Of a DNA stretch of 64,000 nucleotides, positions 15,895 through 24,346 are shown piece after piece. Numbering within the stretch: the stretch's first letter is position 1; every line of letters starts with the position of its first letter. The notes below the pieces were generated by a model. It did no database searches, was not told where the DNA came from, and saw only the letters and a program-made list of their open reading frames with translations. The DNA is from Sphingopyxis sp. YF1 (GTDB lineage Bacteria; Pseudomonadota; Alphaproteobacteria; Sphingomonadales; Sphingomonadaceae): positions 3,348,001 through 3,412,000 of the forward strand of contig NZ_CP033204.1 in NCBI RefSeq assembly GCF_022701295.1, written 5' to 3'. A program made the translations under genes and the position numbers.

Positions 15895-17813
15895 TGCGCC
15901 GTGCTTCCCTTGCCGCGCTGGCGTTCGCGCTCGCCGCGACCCCGGCGTCCGCGCTTGCACAGCGGAGCGACGACAATGCGACGACGAGCGCCGAGGATGC
16001 CTTCGGTACCTCGATCGGCGGCGAGCAGATCGGCATCTACAACCCCAATTACGTCCGCGGCTTTTCGGCTGCCGAGGCCGGCAATATCCGCCTCGACGGC
16101 CTGTATATCGACCAGCAGGGCAGCTTCACCGACCGGTTGATCGGCGGGCTCCAGATGCGCGTCGGGCTGTCGGCGCAAAGCTACCCCTTTCCCGCCCCCA
16201 CCGGCATCGCGGACTATGGCCTGCGCCGCCCGGGGGACGAACCGCTCTTCAGCGTCGGCGCGCGTTACGGTCCCTTCCGCGCGTCGGCCCTGGAGGTCGA
16301 CGCGCAGATACCGGTCACCGCCCGCCTGTCGCTGGGCGCCGGGTTCGGGCTGATCGCCGACCGGAACCACACCGGCGGCGAGGCCGATTATCGCACCGCG
16401 GCGCTGATCGCCCGCTGGGAACCCGCCGACGGGATCGCCATCACCCCCTTCTGGAGCCGCACGGGCATTTCCGACGAGGAAAATCCGCCGCTGCTGCTGA
16501 CGGGTGGCGACTATCTGCCGCCGCGCATCGTGCGCGCGAAGCGGCTGGGGCAGGTCTGGGCGACCAACGACGGCGAGATCATCAACGGCGGCGTCATCGC
16601 GTCGGCGGACCGCGGCGGCTGGACGCTGAAGGCAGGCGTGTTCCGGTCCGAACTGACGCTCGACCGGTCGCACACCCAATTGTTCCTCGACGTCCAGCCC
16701 GACGGCAACGCCGACGAAGTGGTGATCGCCGAACCCGGTCGCACCGCCGGATCGACGAGCGGCGAGATCCGCCTGTCGCGCCGGTTCGCCGACGGGCCGC
16801 GCCTGCACGCACTGCACCTGTCGCTGAAAGGCCGCGACCGCGCGCGCACCTATGGCGGCGGCCAGAGCATCTTCATCGGCCGCCACCCGCTTGAGGAACC
16901 GGTCGCCCTTCCCGAACCCGCCGCCGCCTTCGGCGCGCAGGCGCGCGACACGGTGCGCCAATGGACCGCGGGTATCGCCTATGAAGGGCGGTGGAAGGAT
17001 GTCGGCGAGATCAGCCTGGGGCTGCAAAAAACGCATTATCGCAAGCGCGTCGTCGGGCCCGGCGTCCCCGCCATCGTCACCCGCGACGCGCCCCTGTTGT
17101 TCAACGCGACTGCGGCCATCCACGCCGCGCCGTCGCTCGCGCTCTACGCCGGCTATACGCAGGGGCTGGAGGAAAGCCCGGTTGCCCCGGGACACGCGGT
17201 CAACCGCGACGAGGCCCCGCCCGCCATCCGCACGCGCCAGATCGACGCCGGGCTGCGCTGGTCGATCACGCCGGCGATCCGGCTGGTCGCGGGCGTGTTC
17301 GAGGTCCGCAAACCCTTTTACTCGCTCGACGCGGCGCGCGTCTTTCGCCAGCTCGGCGATGTCCGGCACCGCGGCGCCGAATTCTCGCTGTCGGGTCAGA
17401 TCGCACCCGGGCTGACCGCGATCGCCGGGACCGCGCTGATCGACGCGAAACTGTCGGGCGATGCCATCGACGGCGGGCTTGCCGGTCGCAAGCCGCTGGC
17501 GAGCTTCGGCCGGCTCTCGACCGCGGTACTCGACTATCGCCCGCCCTTCGCGTCCGCCGTCTCGGTCGACCTCGTGGTCGAAAGCACGTCGGACCGCGTG
17601 GCGAGCAGCGACGACACGCTCGTCATCCCGGCGCGCGCGATCGCGTCCGTCGGCGGACGGTACCGCTTCAAGCTGGGCAAGGCGCCCGCGACGCTGCGTG
17701 TCCAGCTCGCCAATGTCGGCAACAAGTTCGGCTGGGCGAACGGGCCGTCGGGGATCTATCTCTACAATTTCCCGCGCCGGCTGACCGCGACGCTGACCAC
17801 CGACTTCGGCTGA
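15894..17813 (+). CDS. TonB-dependent receptor-like protein, short plug (639 residues)
   Basis: Outer-membrane receptor. A signal peptide (RRASLAALAFALAATPASAL) is followed almost at once by the plug motif IGIYNPNYVRGFSAAEAGNI and RLDGLYIDQQGSFTDRLIGG. I see no obvious TonB box and the N-terminal part of the plug is missing compared with siderophore receptors, so the gate is short. The rest is beta-barrel with alternating aromatic strands, ending in LTATLTTDFG (terminal FG, no final aromatic residue). It is the last gene of the LytTR-linked cassette, and a GTG at 15891 is an alternative start. It may form a secretion or import gate for the exported proteins encoded with it. Confidence 0.82.
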   Translation: MRRASLAALAFALAATPASALAQRSDDNATTSAEDAFGTSIGGEQIGIYNPNYVRGFSAAEAGNIRLDGLYIDQQGSFTDRLIGGLQMRVGLSAQSYPFPAPTGIADYGLRRPGDEPLFSVGARYGPFRASALEVDAQIPVTARLSLGAGFGLIADRNHTGGEADYRTAALIARWEPADGIAITPFWSRTGISDEENPPLLLTGGDYLPPRIVRAKRLGQVWATNDGEIINGGVIASADRGGWTLKAGVFRSELTLDRSHTQLFLDVQPDGNADEVVIAEPGRTAGSTSGEIRLSRRFADGPRLHALHLSLKGRDRARTYGGGQSIFIGRHPLEEPVALPEPAAAFGAQARDTVRQWTAGIAYEGRWKDVGEISLGLQKTHYRKRVVGPGVPAIVTRDAPLLFNATAAIHAAPSLALYAGYTQGLEESPVAPGHAVNRDEAPPAIRTRQIDAGLRWSITPAIRLVAGVFEVRKPFYSLDAARVFRQLGDVRHRGAEFSLSGQIAPGLTAIAGTALIDAKLSGDAIDGGLAGRKPLASFGRLSTAVLDYRPPFASAVSVDLVVESTSDRVASSDDTLVIPARAIASVGGRYRFKLGKAPATLRVQLANVGNKFGWANGPSGIYLYNFPRRLTATLTTDFG

Positions 17814-17835
17814 GTCCCCGCCGCTGTCCTGCCGG

Positions 17836-18849
17836 TCAGGCCCCCGGCGCCTTGTCGTAGACGAGGCGGAAGCCGACGTTGCTGGTGCCCATGCCGGGGT
17901 CGCGCCCCTGCCGCGAAGCCGGGCGGTAGCGCTGGCAATAGTTGGGGGCGCACAGATAGCTGCCGCCCTTCACCGTGCGCGACACCATGCCCGGGTTGAG
18001 CGGGTCATAGGCCGAGCCTTCGTCGGGGCCCTTCGGATTGTCGGTGTCGTCGGGGTCATGCCCGGGCCGGAAGAGGTCGGCGGTCACTTCCCAGACATTG
18101 CCGACCATGTCGTAGAGGCCGTTCGCGTTGGGCTTGTAGCAGCCGACCGGCGACACGCCCTTGAACCCGTCGGTTTCGGCATTGTAGTTGGGAAAGGCGC
18201 CCTGCCAGCTGTTCGCTTCGGCGGGCTGGACATTCTTCGACCGCTTTCCGGCACTCGCGGCATATTCCCATTCGGCTTCGGTCGGAATCCTGCCGCCGGC
18301 CCATTTCGCATAGGCGACCATGTCGTCCCACGCGAGATGCACGACGGGTTCGTTCGCCACCCGGTCGGGTCCGGTCGGCCCATAGGGCTTCTTCCAGCTC
18401 GCGCCCGGGACATATTTCCACCAGTCGGCATAGTTGTTCGATGGGAAATCGGGCGGCGTGAACACCGCCGACCCGGGCTTGAGCATGTCGGCGGGGATTT
18501 GCTCGACAGGCACCTGGAACTGTTTCGGGTCGACCGGCTTCTCGGCGACGGTGACATGGCCCGTCGCCGCGACGAAATCGGCGAACTGGCGGTTGGTCAC
18601 CTCGTGCGGGTCGATCCAGAAACCCGCGACAGTCGTTTCGCGCACCGGCCCCTCCTCGGCATAGACATCGTCCTCGCCCATGACGAAGCGGCCGCCGGCA
18701 AGCCGCACCGGCGTGTCGGCGAGCGTCGCGCACGCACGCGGGGTCGCGGCGACCGGTTGCCCGGCGGGGGCGCCGGCATCGCCGCACGCCGCAAGCGCCG
18801 CGCACAGCGCCGAAGCGCCGAGCAGCAAGAAGGTCGAACGGGTCATCAT
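17836..18849 (-). CDS. Lipoprotein formylglycine-generating enzyme (SUMF1 family)
   Basis: Oxidises the active-site cysteine of type I sulfatases to formylglycine. It has 337 residues: a lipoprotein signal with lipobox LAAC (Cys22), then the full FGE-sulfatase fold with FVMGEDDVYAEEGPVRETTV, VAGFWIDPHEVTNRQFADFV, PTEAEWEYAA and GNVWEVTADLF. The catalytic pair is present, Cys300 and Cys305 in GGSYLCAPNYCQRYRPASR, at the five-residue spacing of the human enzyme, so it is a real enzyme and not just a homologue with the fold. The lipid anchor puts it in the periplasm. It is convergent with the TonB receptor gene, 22 bases away. Its likely client in this window is the sulfatase at 7033. Confidence 0.92.
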   Translation of the reverse strand: MMTRSTFLLLGASALCAALAACGDAGAPAGQPVAATPRACATLADTPVRLAGGRFVMGEDDVYAEEGPVRETTVAGFWIDPHEVTNRQFADFVAATGHVTVAEKPVDPKQFQVPVEQIPADMLKPGSAVFTPPDFPSNNYADWWKYVPGASWKKPYGPTGPDRVANEPVVHLAWDDMVAYAKWAGGRIPTEAEWEYAASAGKRSKNVQPAEANSWQGAFPNYNAETDGFKGVSPVGCYKPNANGLYDMVGNVWEVTADLFRPGHDPDDTDNPKGPDEGSAYDPLNPGMVSRTVKGGSYLCAPNYCQRYRPASRQGRDPGMGTSNVGFRLVYDKAPGA

Positions 18850-18970
18850 CCTCTCCTGTCCGGCCGGGCGGCCGCACGCGTCCGCGATAGCAAAGCCGCA
18901 CGCCGCCGCCTAGCGCCGCGCCGCCGCCAGCGGAGGGGCCATGACAGTCCGCCGGATTATGCGACACCGG

Positions 18971-19003
18971 TTGGATTTTTCGCCTGATCACCTGTATATA
19001 CGG
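18971..19003 (+). promoter_or_regulatory. gntR promoter with HutC-type operator
   Basis: TTGGAT (18971-18976) and TATATA (18995-19000) are 18 bases apart. The -10 lies inside ACCTGTATATAC (18990-19001), a 12-base string found again, inverted, upstream of the TonB receptor at 21237-23945. TGTATATACA is the known HutC-type half-palindrome. A start point about six bases after this -10 would fall on the ATG at 19007, giving a leaderless message. Confidence 0.55.
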
Positions 19004-19006
19004 CTG

Positions 19007-19783
19007 ATGAATCCTCATGCGCTCGCAGCAAGCCGGAAAATCGACGCCACCAACGGGACCGCGGGCAAGGACGACCGGTCGCCCCCGCGCTACGTCGCGA
19101 TCAAGCAGAGCATTTCGGACGCGGTCCGCGACGGCCAGCTGAAGCCCGGCGACCGCGTTCCGTCCGAATCCGAGCTCGTCGACCGCTTCGACGTCTCGCG
19201 CATGACCGCGAACCGCGCGCTGCGCGAGTTGCAGGCGTCGGGGATCATCGTCCGCCGCGCCGGGATCGGGTCGTTCATCGCCGAGCCGCGGCCGATCGGC
19301 CAGATGATCGAAATCCGCAACATCGCCGAGGAAATCCGCGAGCGCGGCCACGACTATCGCGCGCGCGTCGTGCAAAATTCGGAGGAGCGCGCGACCGCCG
19401 AAACCGCGCCGCTGCTCGGCGTCCCGATCGGCACCCGGCTGTTCCATTCGGTGATCATCCACCACGAAGCCGAATTCCCGATCCAGCTCGAGGAACGCTT
19501 CGTGCTCGCCTCGGTCGCGCCCGATTACGGGCGGATCGACTTCACGCAGAGGACCCCGAACGAATATCTGACGCGCATCGCGCCGCTCGAACGCGTCGAG
19601 CACCGCGTCAGCGCGATGATGCCCGACGCGCGCACGCACGCGATGCTGGGGCTGGCCGACGGCGAGCCGGTGCTGCGCATGACGCGGCGGACGTGGAGCC
19701 GCGGGCGGCTGGTCAGCCACGCCTGGTTGACGCACCCCGGCACGCGCTTCGAACTGTCCGCCGCCTTTTCGATCGACGACTGA
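19007..19783 (+). CDS. GntR-family repressor, HutC type with UTRA domain
   Basis: Ligand-controlled repressor of 258 residues. The winged helix spans about 25-95 (PPRYVAIKQSISDAVRDGQL, DRVPSESELVDRFDVSRMTA, NRALRELQASGIIVRRAGIG). The UTRA effector domain follows (IAEEIRERGHDYRARVVQNS, HEAEFPIQLEERFVLASVAP, LADGEPVLRMTRRTW). HutC-type members often respond to histidine pathway intermediates or sugars. The start is a choice between MNPHALAAS at 19007, with no Shine-Dalgarno but a promoter ending just before it, and an ATG at 18941 with GGAGG four bases away but a poor N-terminus; I prefer 19007. The operator is shared with the convergent TonB receptor-PepSY operon. Confidence 0.9.
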   Translation: MNPHALAASRKIDATNGTAGKDDRSPPRYVAIKQSISDAVRDGQLKPGDRVPSESELVDRFDVSRMTANRALRELQASGIIVRRAGIGSFIAEPRPIGQMIEIRNIAEEIRERGHDYRARVVQNSEERATAETAPLLGVPIGTRLFHSVIIHHEAEFPIQLEERFVLASVAPDYGRIDFTQRTPNEYLTRIAPLERVEHRVSAMMPDARTHAMLGLADGEPVLRMTRRTWSRGRLVSHAWLTHPGTRFELSAAFSIDD

Positions 19784-19786
19784 CGG

Positions 19787-20524
19787 TCAGGCGGCGCTGC
19801 TGCGCGTCACGACGGGCTTGCGGCGGCGCCGCAGCCAGCGGAAATCGGCGCGGCTGAAGCTCTTGAACAGCAGGTAGAAACCCGTCCCCGACAGCCACAG
19901 CGCGCCGAAGCCGACGAAGATGATCAGCGGGTGGTTGAAGCTCGCCCGGTTCACATAATCCATGTTGTGGAGCATCCAGAAAAAGTCCCACGTCCGCCAG
20001 GTGTCGCCGCGCATCACGAGGAAGCGCGCGGTGTCGAGCGAGACATAGGCGCTGCTGTTCTCGGCATCGGCGAAGTCGACGCGCCACATCGCGCCCGCGA
20101 AATCGCGCGCCTCGAGGTTCGGCCTGGCGAGCACGCTGACCTGGCGCACCGGCGCGTCGTTCATCATCGACGCGACGTCGCGCGCGAGCTGCTGGTCGAC
20201 GCGGATCGCCTCGCCGGTCGTCGCGTCGACCAGCCGCACGCCCTTGGCGCCATGGACTTCATACACCGGCCGCGCACCGAGATCGCGGAGCACCAGCCCC
20301 TCGACCGCTTCGCCGCGCGGCAGGCCGGCCAGCCCGAAATAATCGCCTTCGGGCAGCGGATGTGCGTGCGACATGCCGCCGCCGTGGCCGCCGACCTTGT
20401 CCTTGTCGAGCAGCGCCATCACCGACCCGCTGAGCGCCCAGAGCAGGAACTGGAGGCCGAGGATGAGACCGACCCATTTGTGGATGCGCCGGAAGAAGAG
20501 CGGCGTCAGCCGGATCCGTTTCAT
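19787..20524 (-). CDS. PepSY-associated membrane protein, second copy
   Basis: Inner-membrane protein of 245 residues. The pattern is an N-terminal helix (FFRRIHKWVGLILGLQFLLW), a periplasmic loop with the PepSY-like segment, and two helices at the end (FFWMLHNMDYVNRASFNHPL, IIFVGFGALWLSGTGFYLLF). Histidines in RIHKW and MLHNMDY are placed like the haem-binding or redox histidines of FSD1/FpuD-type siderophore reductases; that role is inference. The start overlaps the stop of the first PepSY gene (ATGA), which is 31% or so similar in layout. It is the last gene of the receptor operon, four bases from the convergent gntR. Confidence 0.85.
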   Translation of the reverse strand: MKRIRLTPLFFRRIHKWVGLILGLQFLLWALSGSVMALLDKDKVGGHGGGMSHAHPLPEGDYFGLAGLPRGEAVEGLVLRDLGARPVYEVHGAKGVRLVDATTGEAIRVDQQLARDVASMMNDAPVRQVSVLARPNLEARDFAGAMWRVDFADAENSSAYVSLDTARFLVMRGDTWRTWDFFWMLHNMDYVNRASFNHPLIIFVGFGALWLSGTGFYLLFKSFSRADFRWLRRRRKPVVTRSSAA

Positions 20525-21228
20525 GCCTTTTTCCTCTTGCGCCGCGGGAAGGACCAGATCAGCAGCCACGCGCCGGTGAGCGCCATGGCAAAGGTGCTCC
20601 AGGTCGCGACGCGGAGCAGCGGATTGTTGACGTCGGTGCGCTCGTCATAATCCATGATGTGGAGCATCCACGCGAAGTCGAAGACGCGCCACAGCGCGTG
20701 GCGGCGCGAGATCAGCTCGCCCGTCGCGGGCGACAGGTAGAGCGTCGGGCGGTTCCAGCCTTCGAATTCGACCTGCCAGTAGGGCGGCTTGCGCGCCTGC
20801 ATTTCCTGCGGCGCCTTAGTCAGCAGGCGCACCGCGACGATCCGGCCGTCGCCGGTGTAGATGCGCCGTGCCTGATCGCGGATCTGCGCCTCGCCCAGCG
20901 GCGGCAGCGGCGCCGCGGTCCGCGCGTCGAAGAGCCGCGGACCGTCGGGGGTTTCGGCGCGCCAGACGGGCTGGTCGCCGAGCCGCTGGAGGCGGATTTC
21001 GGACACTCCCGGCGCGGCCGCGACGACCTGCGCCGGCGGCGCGAGGCCGGAGAGGTCGAAGGGCCGGGCCGCGGGCGCGCGGACCAGATGATCGCCGTGG
21101 ATGATGTCGATATGCACCGCCACCATGTAGAAGCCCGTCAGCGTCCAGAGCAGCGCCTGGACCCCGACGACGAGCGCCAGCCACTTGTGCGTCCGGCGGA
21201 TGAAAAGCGGCCAGCGGATCGCCATCAT
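20521..21228 (-). CDS. PepSY-associated membrane protein, first copy
   Basis: Inner-membrane protein of 235 residues of the same layout as its downstream neighbour: FIRRTHKWLALVVGVQALLW near the N-terminus, a periplasmic PepSY-like loop (VWRAETPDGPRLFDARTAAP), then FDFAWMLHIMDYDERTDVNN and a last helix (TWSTFAMALTGAWLLIWSF) with a basic tail. Paired PepSY proteins are often found beside TonB receptors, where they may reduce or release the imported metal complex. The gene begins eight bases after the receptor stop and overlaps the second PepSY gene. Confidence 0.85.
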   Translation of the reverse strand: MMAIRWPLFIRRTHKWLALVVGVQALLWTLTGFYMVAVHIDIIHGDHLVRAPAARPFDLSGLAPPAQVVAAAPGVSEIRLQRLGDQPVWRAETPDGPRLFDARTAAPLPPLGEAQIRDQARRIYTGDGRIVAVRLLTKAPQEMQARKPPYWQVEFEGWNRPTLYLSPATGELISRRHALWRVFDFAWMLHIMDYDERTDVNNPLLRVATWSTFAMALTGAWLLIWSFPRRKRKKA

Positions 21229-21236
21229 GCGCCCCT

Positions 21237-23945
21237 TCAGAACGCCGTCCGGAAACCGACGTAGAAGCGGCGGCCGAGCAGGTCGTATGTCATGGTGTCG
21301 GTGTTCGCATCGGTGAAGCTCTGGATATAGGGCGCCTTGCGGTCAAAGAGATTGTCGATCCCCAGCTGAAAACGCGTCTTTTCGTCGATTTCGTATGCGA
21401 GCTGGAGATTGTGGTAGAAGACATTCGGGGTGCGATAGCCGATTTCGCCGGGCGCCGCATTGAAGTCGGTCGCCTTGCCGATCCACTGGGTCGACCAGGT
21501 CGCGCTGATGCCGTCCTTTTCGGCGGTGAGCACGCCATAGCCGCGCCATTTCGAATAGCCGCCGTTGCCGCCGCCGATGAAGCCGTCGAAATCGATCGGC
21601 GCGCCGCCGGGGAAAGGCAGGACGACATATTTGTTGAGGTAGGTCAGGTTGACGTCGAGCGAGATATTCACACTGCCGATGCCGCCGGCGTAGACGAGGC
21701 CGAGGTCGAGCCCGCTCATTTCCTCGCGTCCGGTGTTGATCGGCTGCGCCGACAGATAGGTGACTTCACCCGTCAGGTTGCTGCGCGTGAAATCGTCGCA
21801 AAAGGGGTGCGACAGATTCTGGCTCGCGTAGCAGATCGACAATTTGGTCGAGCCGGGGATCGCGCGGATCGCATCCTTGATCTTGATATCGAACCAGTCG
21901 GCGGTCAGCGAAAGGCCGGGGACGAGCCCCTTGGGCGAGATCACCGTCCCGACGGTCCAGGTCGTCGAGCTTTCGGGTTTCAGATTCTCGTTGCCGCCGA
22001 CGGTGGTCAGGATGGTCGTGCCGAGCTGGACATAGTTGGCGGGCACTCCCGATGCCTGGCAGTTGGCGATCAGCGTCGCATTGCCGCTCGTCGTGTAGCG
22101 CGAACAGGGATCGGTCGTGGTGAGATTGCCTTCGGACACGCCGCCGTAGAGTTCGGGCACGTTCGGAATGCGGAAACCGGTGCCATAGGTGCCGCGCAGC
22201 CGGAAGCTGTCGTTGATCATCCAGTCGAGGCTGGCCTTGTAGTTCCAGTCGCTGCCGAACAGGTTATAGTCCGAAAAGCGCACCGCGCCGTCGAGCGTCA
22301 GCGCCTCGAAGAAGGGCTTGCCCGCCAGGATCGGCACCGAAAGCTCAAGATACGCCTCCTTCGCCGTGGTCGAACCCGAGATCGGATCCTGCTGGTTGGT
22401 GTTGGCGATGCCGAGCACGGTCAGCGGATCGGGATCGCGCCAGCCCTTTTCCTTGCGGTAGACGACCCCCGTCGCGAACGAAACCGGGCCCGCGGGAAGG
22501 TTGAACAGGCTGCCGTTGAGGTCGGCGGTGACCGTCGCGAGTTCGTTGCCGCCGCGGTCGCGCGAGGTGAAGAGGATATAATCGAGCACCTCGGGCGTCA
22601 GGTCGCCAAAGCCCAGATAGTCGGCGCAGGGGATCGACGCACCGGCGGCGAGGCTGCACTTGGTCGTGTCGAGCGTGTTGCGCACGCGCTCGAGGTTGGC
22701 GATATTGGTCGAACCGTCGACCGCGGTGTTGCGGCCGAACGCGCCCGAAACCTCCCACGCCCAGTCGTTCGACAGCTTGCCGCGCAACCCGAAAGTGCCC
22801 TGCCAGGTGTCGGTTTCCTGGAAGAACTGGCGCGGCCCGGGCTCGGCGAGGCGGCGCTGGATCAGGACGATATTCTCTCCCGTCGGGTTGGTCGGATTGC
22901 TCGCCGCGATCGCGAGGTTGCGCAGCGTGCCGGGCGTCGCGATCTGGTTCGACTTGCGGAAGGTGTAGAGGAATTCGCCGAAGGCCTCGATATTGTCGGT
23001 GAGGTCATAGTCGGCGAAAAAGGCGGTGCTGACGCGTTCGACCGGGCTCACCGCGTTGAGGAACGGGTTCGAATTGAAATTATGCTTCGCGGCGCTGTAC
23101 GGCTCGAAGAAGTCGCCGTCGCCGCCGAGCCGCTGGTTGAAATTGATCTGCTGGCCATTGGGCAGCACGGCGCGGCCGCCGATCGTCGACGCGCTGTTGA
23201 CGCAGCCAAGCGCCCCCGGCGTCGTTTCGGCGAGCGAACAGGGTGCGCGGGTCGCCATGTTGACCGCGCGGGTCTTCTGGTAAGTCACCGCCGCCATCAC
23301 GCCGCCGCGGTCATTGCGGATCCCCCAGATCAGGTCGGCGGTGAAATCCGAACCGTCGCCCTTTTCGGTGATTCCCTGGCGCAGGCTGACCCCGAGCCCT
23401 TCATAGTCGGTGCGCGTCACGAGGTTGACGACCCCCGCCATCGCGTCGGCGCCGTAGATCGCCGAGGCGCCGTCCTTGAGCACATCGGTGCGCGCGAGCG
23501 CGACGACCGGGATCATGTTGAGGTCGGGCGACGAGTTGGCGCCGGTGCCGCCCGCGACGAGGCGGCGGCCGTTGAGCAGCACGAGGGTGCGCTTGATGCC
23601 GAGCCCGCGCAGATTGACCTGCGCGGTGCCATAGCCGTTGTTCGCCCAATAGGCCGAGGTCTGGTTGCCCGCGAAACCCGCATTGGCGGGAAGGCGTTGC
23701 AGCACGGTCTCGATGTTGACGACGCCGGTATTCTCGATCTGTTCGGCCGAGACGACCGTCGCGGGTCCGACGCCCGCAAGATCCTGGCGGCGGATGCGCG
23801 ACCCGGTGACGACGATGTCCGATGCGCGATCCGATTCGGCGGCGTCGGGCGCCGCCTGCGGGGTGCCGCCGGTCTGCGCAAAGGCCGGCGCCGCGATCGT
23901 TGCGGCAACGGCCGCGCTCGTGAGCAAAAATTTCCTGGTCGTCAT
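21237..23945 (-). CDS. TonB-dependent receptor, large type (902 residues)
   Basis: Outer-membrane active transporter. A signal peptide (FLLTSAAVAATIAAPAFAQ) precedes the TonB box (SDIVVTGSRIRRQDL), a complete plug (TVLQRLPANAGFAGNQTSAY, VNLRGLGIKRTLVLLNGRRL, RTDVLKDGASAIYGADAMAG) and a long barrel ending RRFYVGFRTAF. Receptors of this size in sphingomonads usually take peptides, sugars or aromatic compounds rather than siderophores. It heads an operon with two PepSY proteins, and the HutC-type operator ACCTGTATATAC lies 46 bases upstream. Control by the convergent gntR product is likely. Confidence 0.93.
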   Translation of the reverse strand: MTTRKFLLTSAAVAATIAAPAFAQTGGTPQAAPDAAESDRASDIVVTGSRIRRQDLAGVGPATVVSAEQIENTGVVNIETVLQRLPANAGFAGNQTSAYWANNGYGTAQVNLRGLGIKRTLVLLNGRRLVAGGTGANSSPDLNMIPVVALARTDVLKDGASAIYGADAMAGVVNLVTRTDYEGLGVSLRQGITEKGDGSDFTADLIWGIRNDRGGVMAAVTYQKTRAVNMATRAPCSLAETTPGALGCVNSASTIGGRAVLPNGQQINFNQRLGGDGDFFEPYSAAKHNFNSNPFLNAVSPVERVSTAFFADYDLTDNIEAFGEFLYTFRKSNQIATPGTLRNLAIAASNPTNPTGENIVLIQRRLAEPGPRQFFQETDTWQGTFGLRGKLSNDWAWEVSGAFGRNTAVDGSTNIANLERVRNTLDTTKCSLAAGASIPCADYLGFGDLTPEVLDYILFTSRDRGGNELATVTADLNGSLFNLPAGPVSFATGVVYRKEKGWRDPDPLTVLGIANTNQQDPISGSTTAKEAYLELSVPILAGKPFFEALTLDGAVRFSDYNLFGSDWNYKASLDWMINDSFRLRGTYGTGFRIPNVPELYGGVSEGNLTTTDPCSRYTTSGNATLIANCQASGVPANYVQLGTTILTTVGGNENLKPESSTTWTVGTVISPKGLVPGLSLTADWFDIKIKDAIRAIPGSTKLSICYASQNLSHPFCDDFTRSNLTGEVTYLSAQPINTGREEMSGLDLGLVYAGGIGSVNISLDVNLTYLNKYVVLPFPGGAPIDFDGFIGGGNGGYSKWRGYGVLTAEKDGISATWSTQWIGKATDFNAAPGEIGYRTPNVFYHNLQLAYEIDEKTRFQLGIDNLFDRKAPYIQSFTDANTDTMTYDLLGRRFYVGFRTAF

Positions 23946-23990
23946 GACGGACCCCCTGTTGGCTGTCTGATGGCGGCAGGGAGCATCAAA

Positions 23991-24003
23991 TGTATATACA
24001 GGT
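23991..24003 (-). promoter_or_regulatory. HutC-type operator upstream of the TonB receptor operon
   Basis: TGTATATACA (23991-24000) is a perfect palindrome. Read on the minus strand with its flank it is ACCTGTATATAC, identical over 12 bases to the site overlapping the gntR promoter at 18990-19001. It lies 46 bases before the receptor start. Confidence 0.65.
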
Positions 24004-24346
24004 CAACAGAAAATTTCTGAATTATTTCATTTAGTTAAATCAAGTTTTGGACACGATCCGGGTATGGGTAATACGCACGGGGCGCGGACACCCCTCATGC
24101 AGTTTGAACTTTTTTCTCGCCGCGGGCGCGCCATCGGCAACGAACGATCATCGTGCCGGGAGGTAGCGAAAGGAAATATCGGAAAAAACAGGCCGCGCCG
24201 GTGCGCAGGCGACGCTCGCGGGCATCCGGGCGCCCTGGTGCGGATACGGCACGCGGATCAGGCGCGGGTGCTGCGCGCCCGCGGCCCCGGTCGGCCAAAA
24301 GGGGCGGCGATGGGTCGCCGGCACCGAATCGCCGGCGCGGTTCGAC
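24004..24346. other. Intergenic stretch without a recognised gene
   Basis: 343 bases between the receptor start and the end of the DUF411 gene. It holds the AT-rich upstream edge of the receptor promoter (to about 24060) and then GC-rich sequence. Open frames here are arginine-rich shadows without ribosome sites. I see no RNA gene or clear terminator. Confidence 0.6.

Noticed and set aside
18941..19006. Longer start for the GntR regulator
   Set aside because: It has a passable GGAGG site but the extra 22 residues look noncoding and would put the operator and promoter inside the gene. Kept only as an alternative.
24095..24298. 67-codon minus-strand frame in the gap before the DUF411 gene
   Set aside because: Arginine- and proline-rich, no ribosome site, no promoter.
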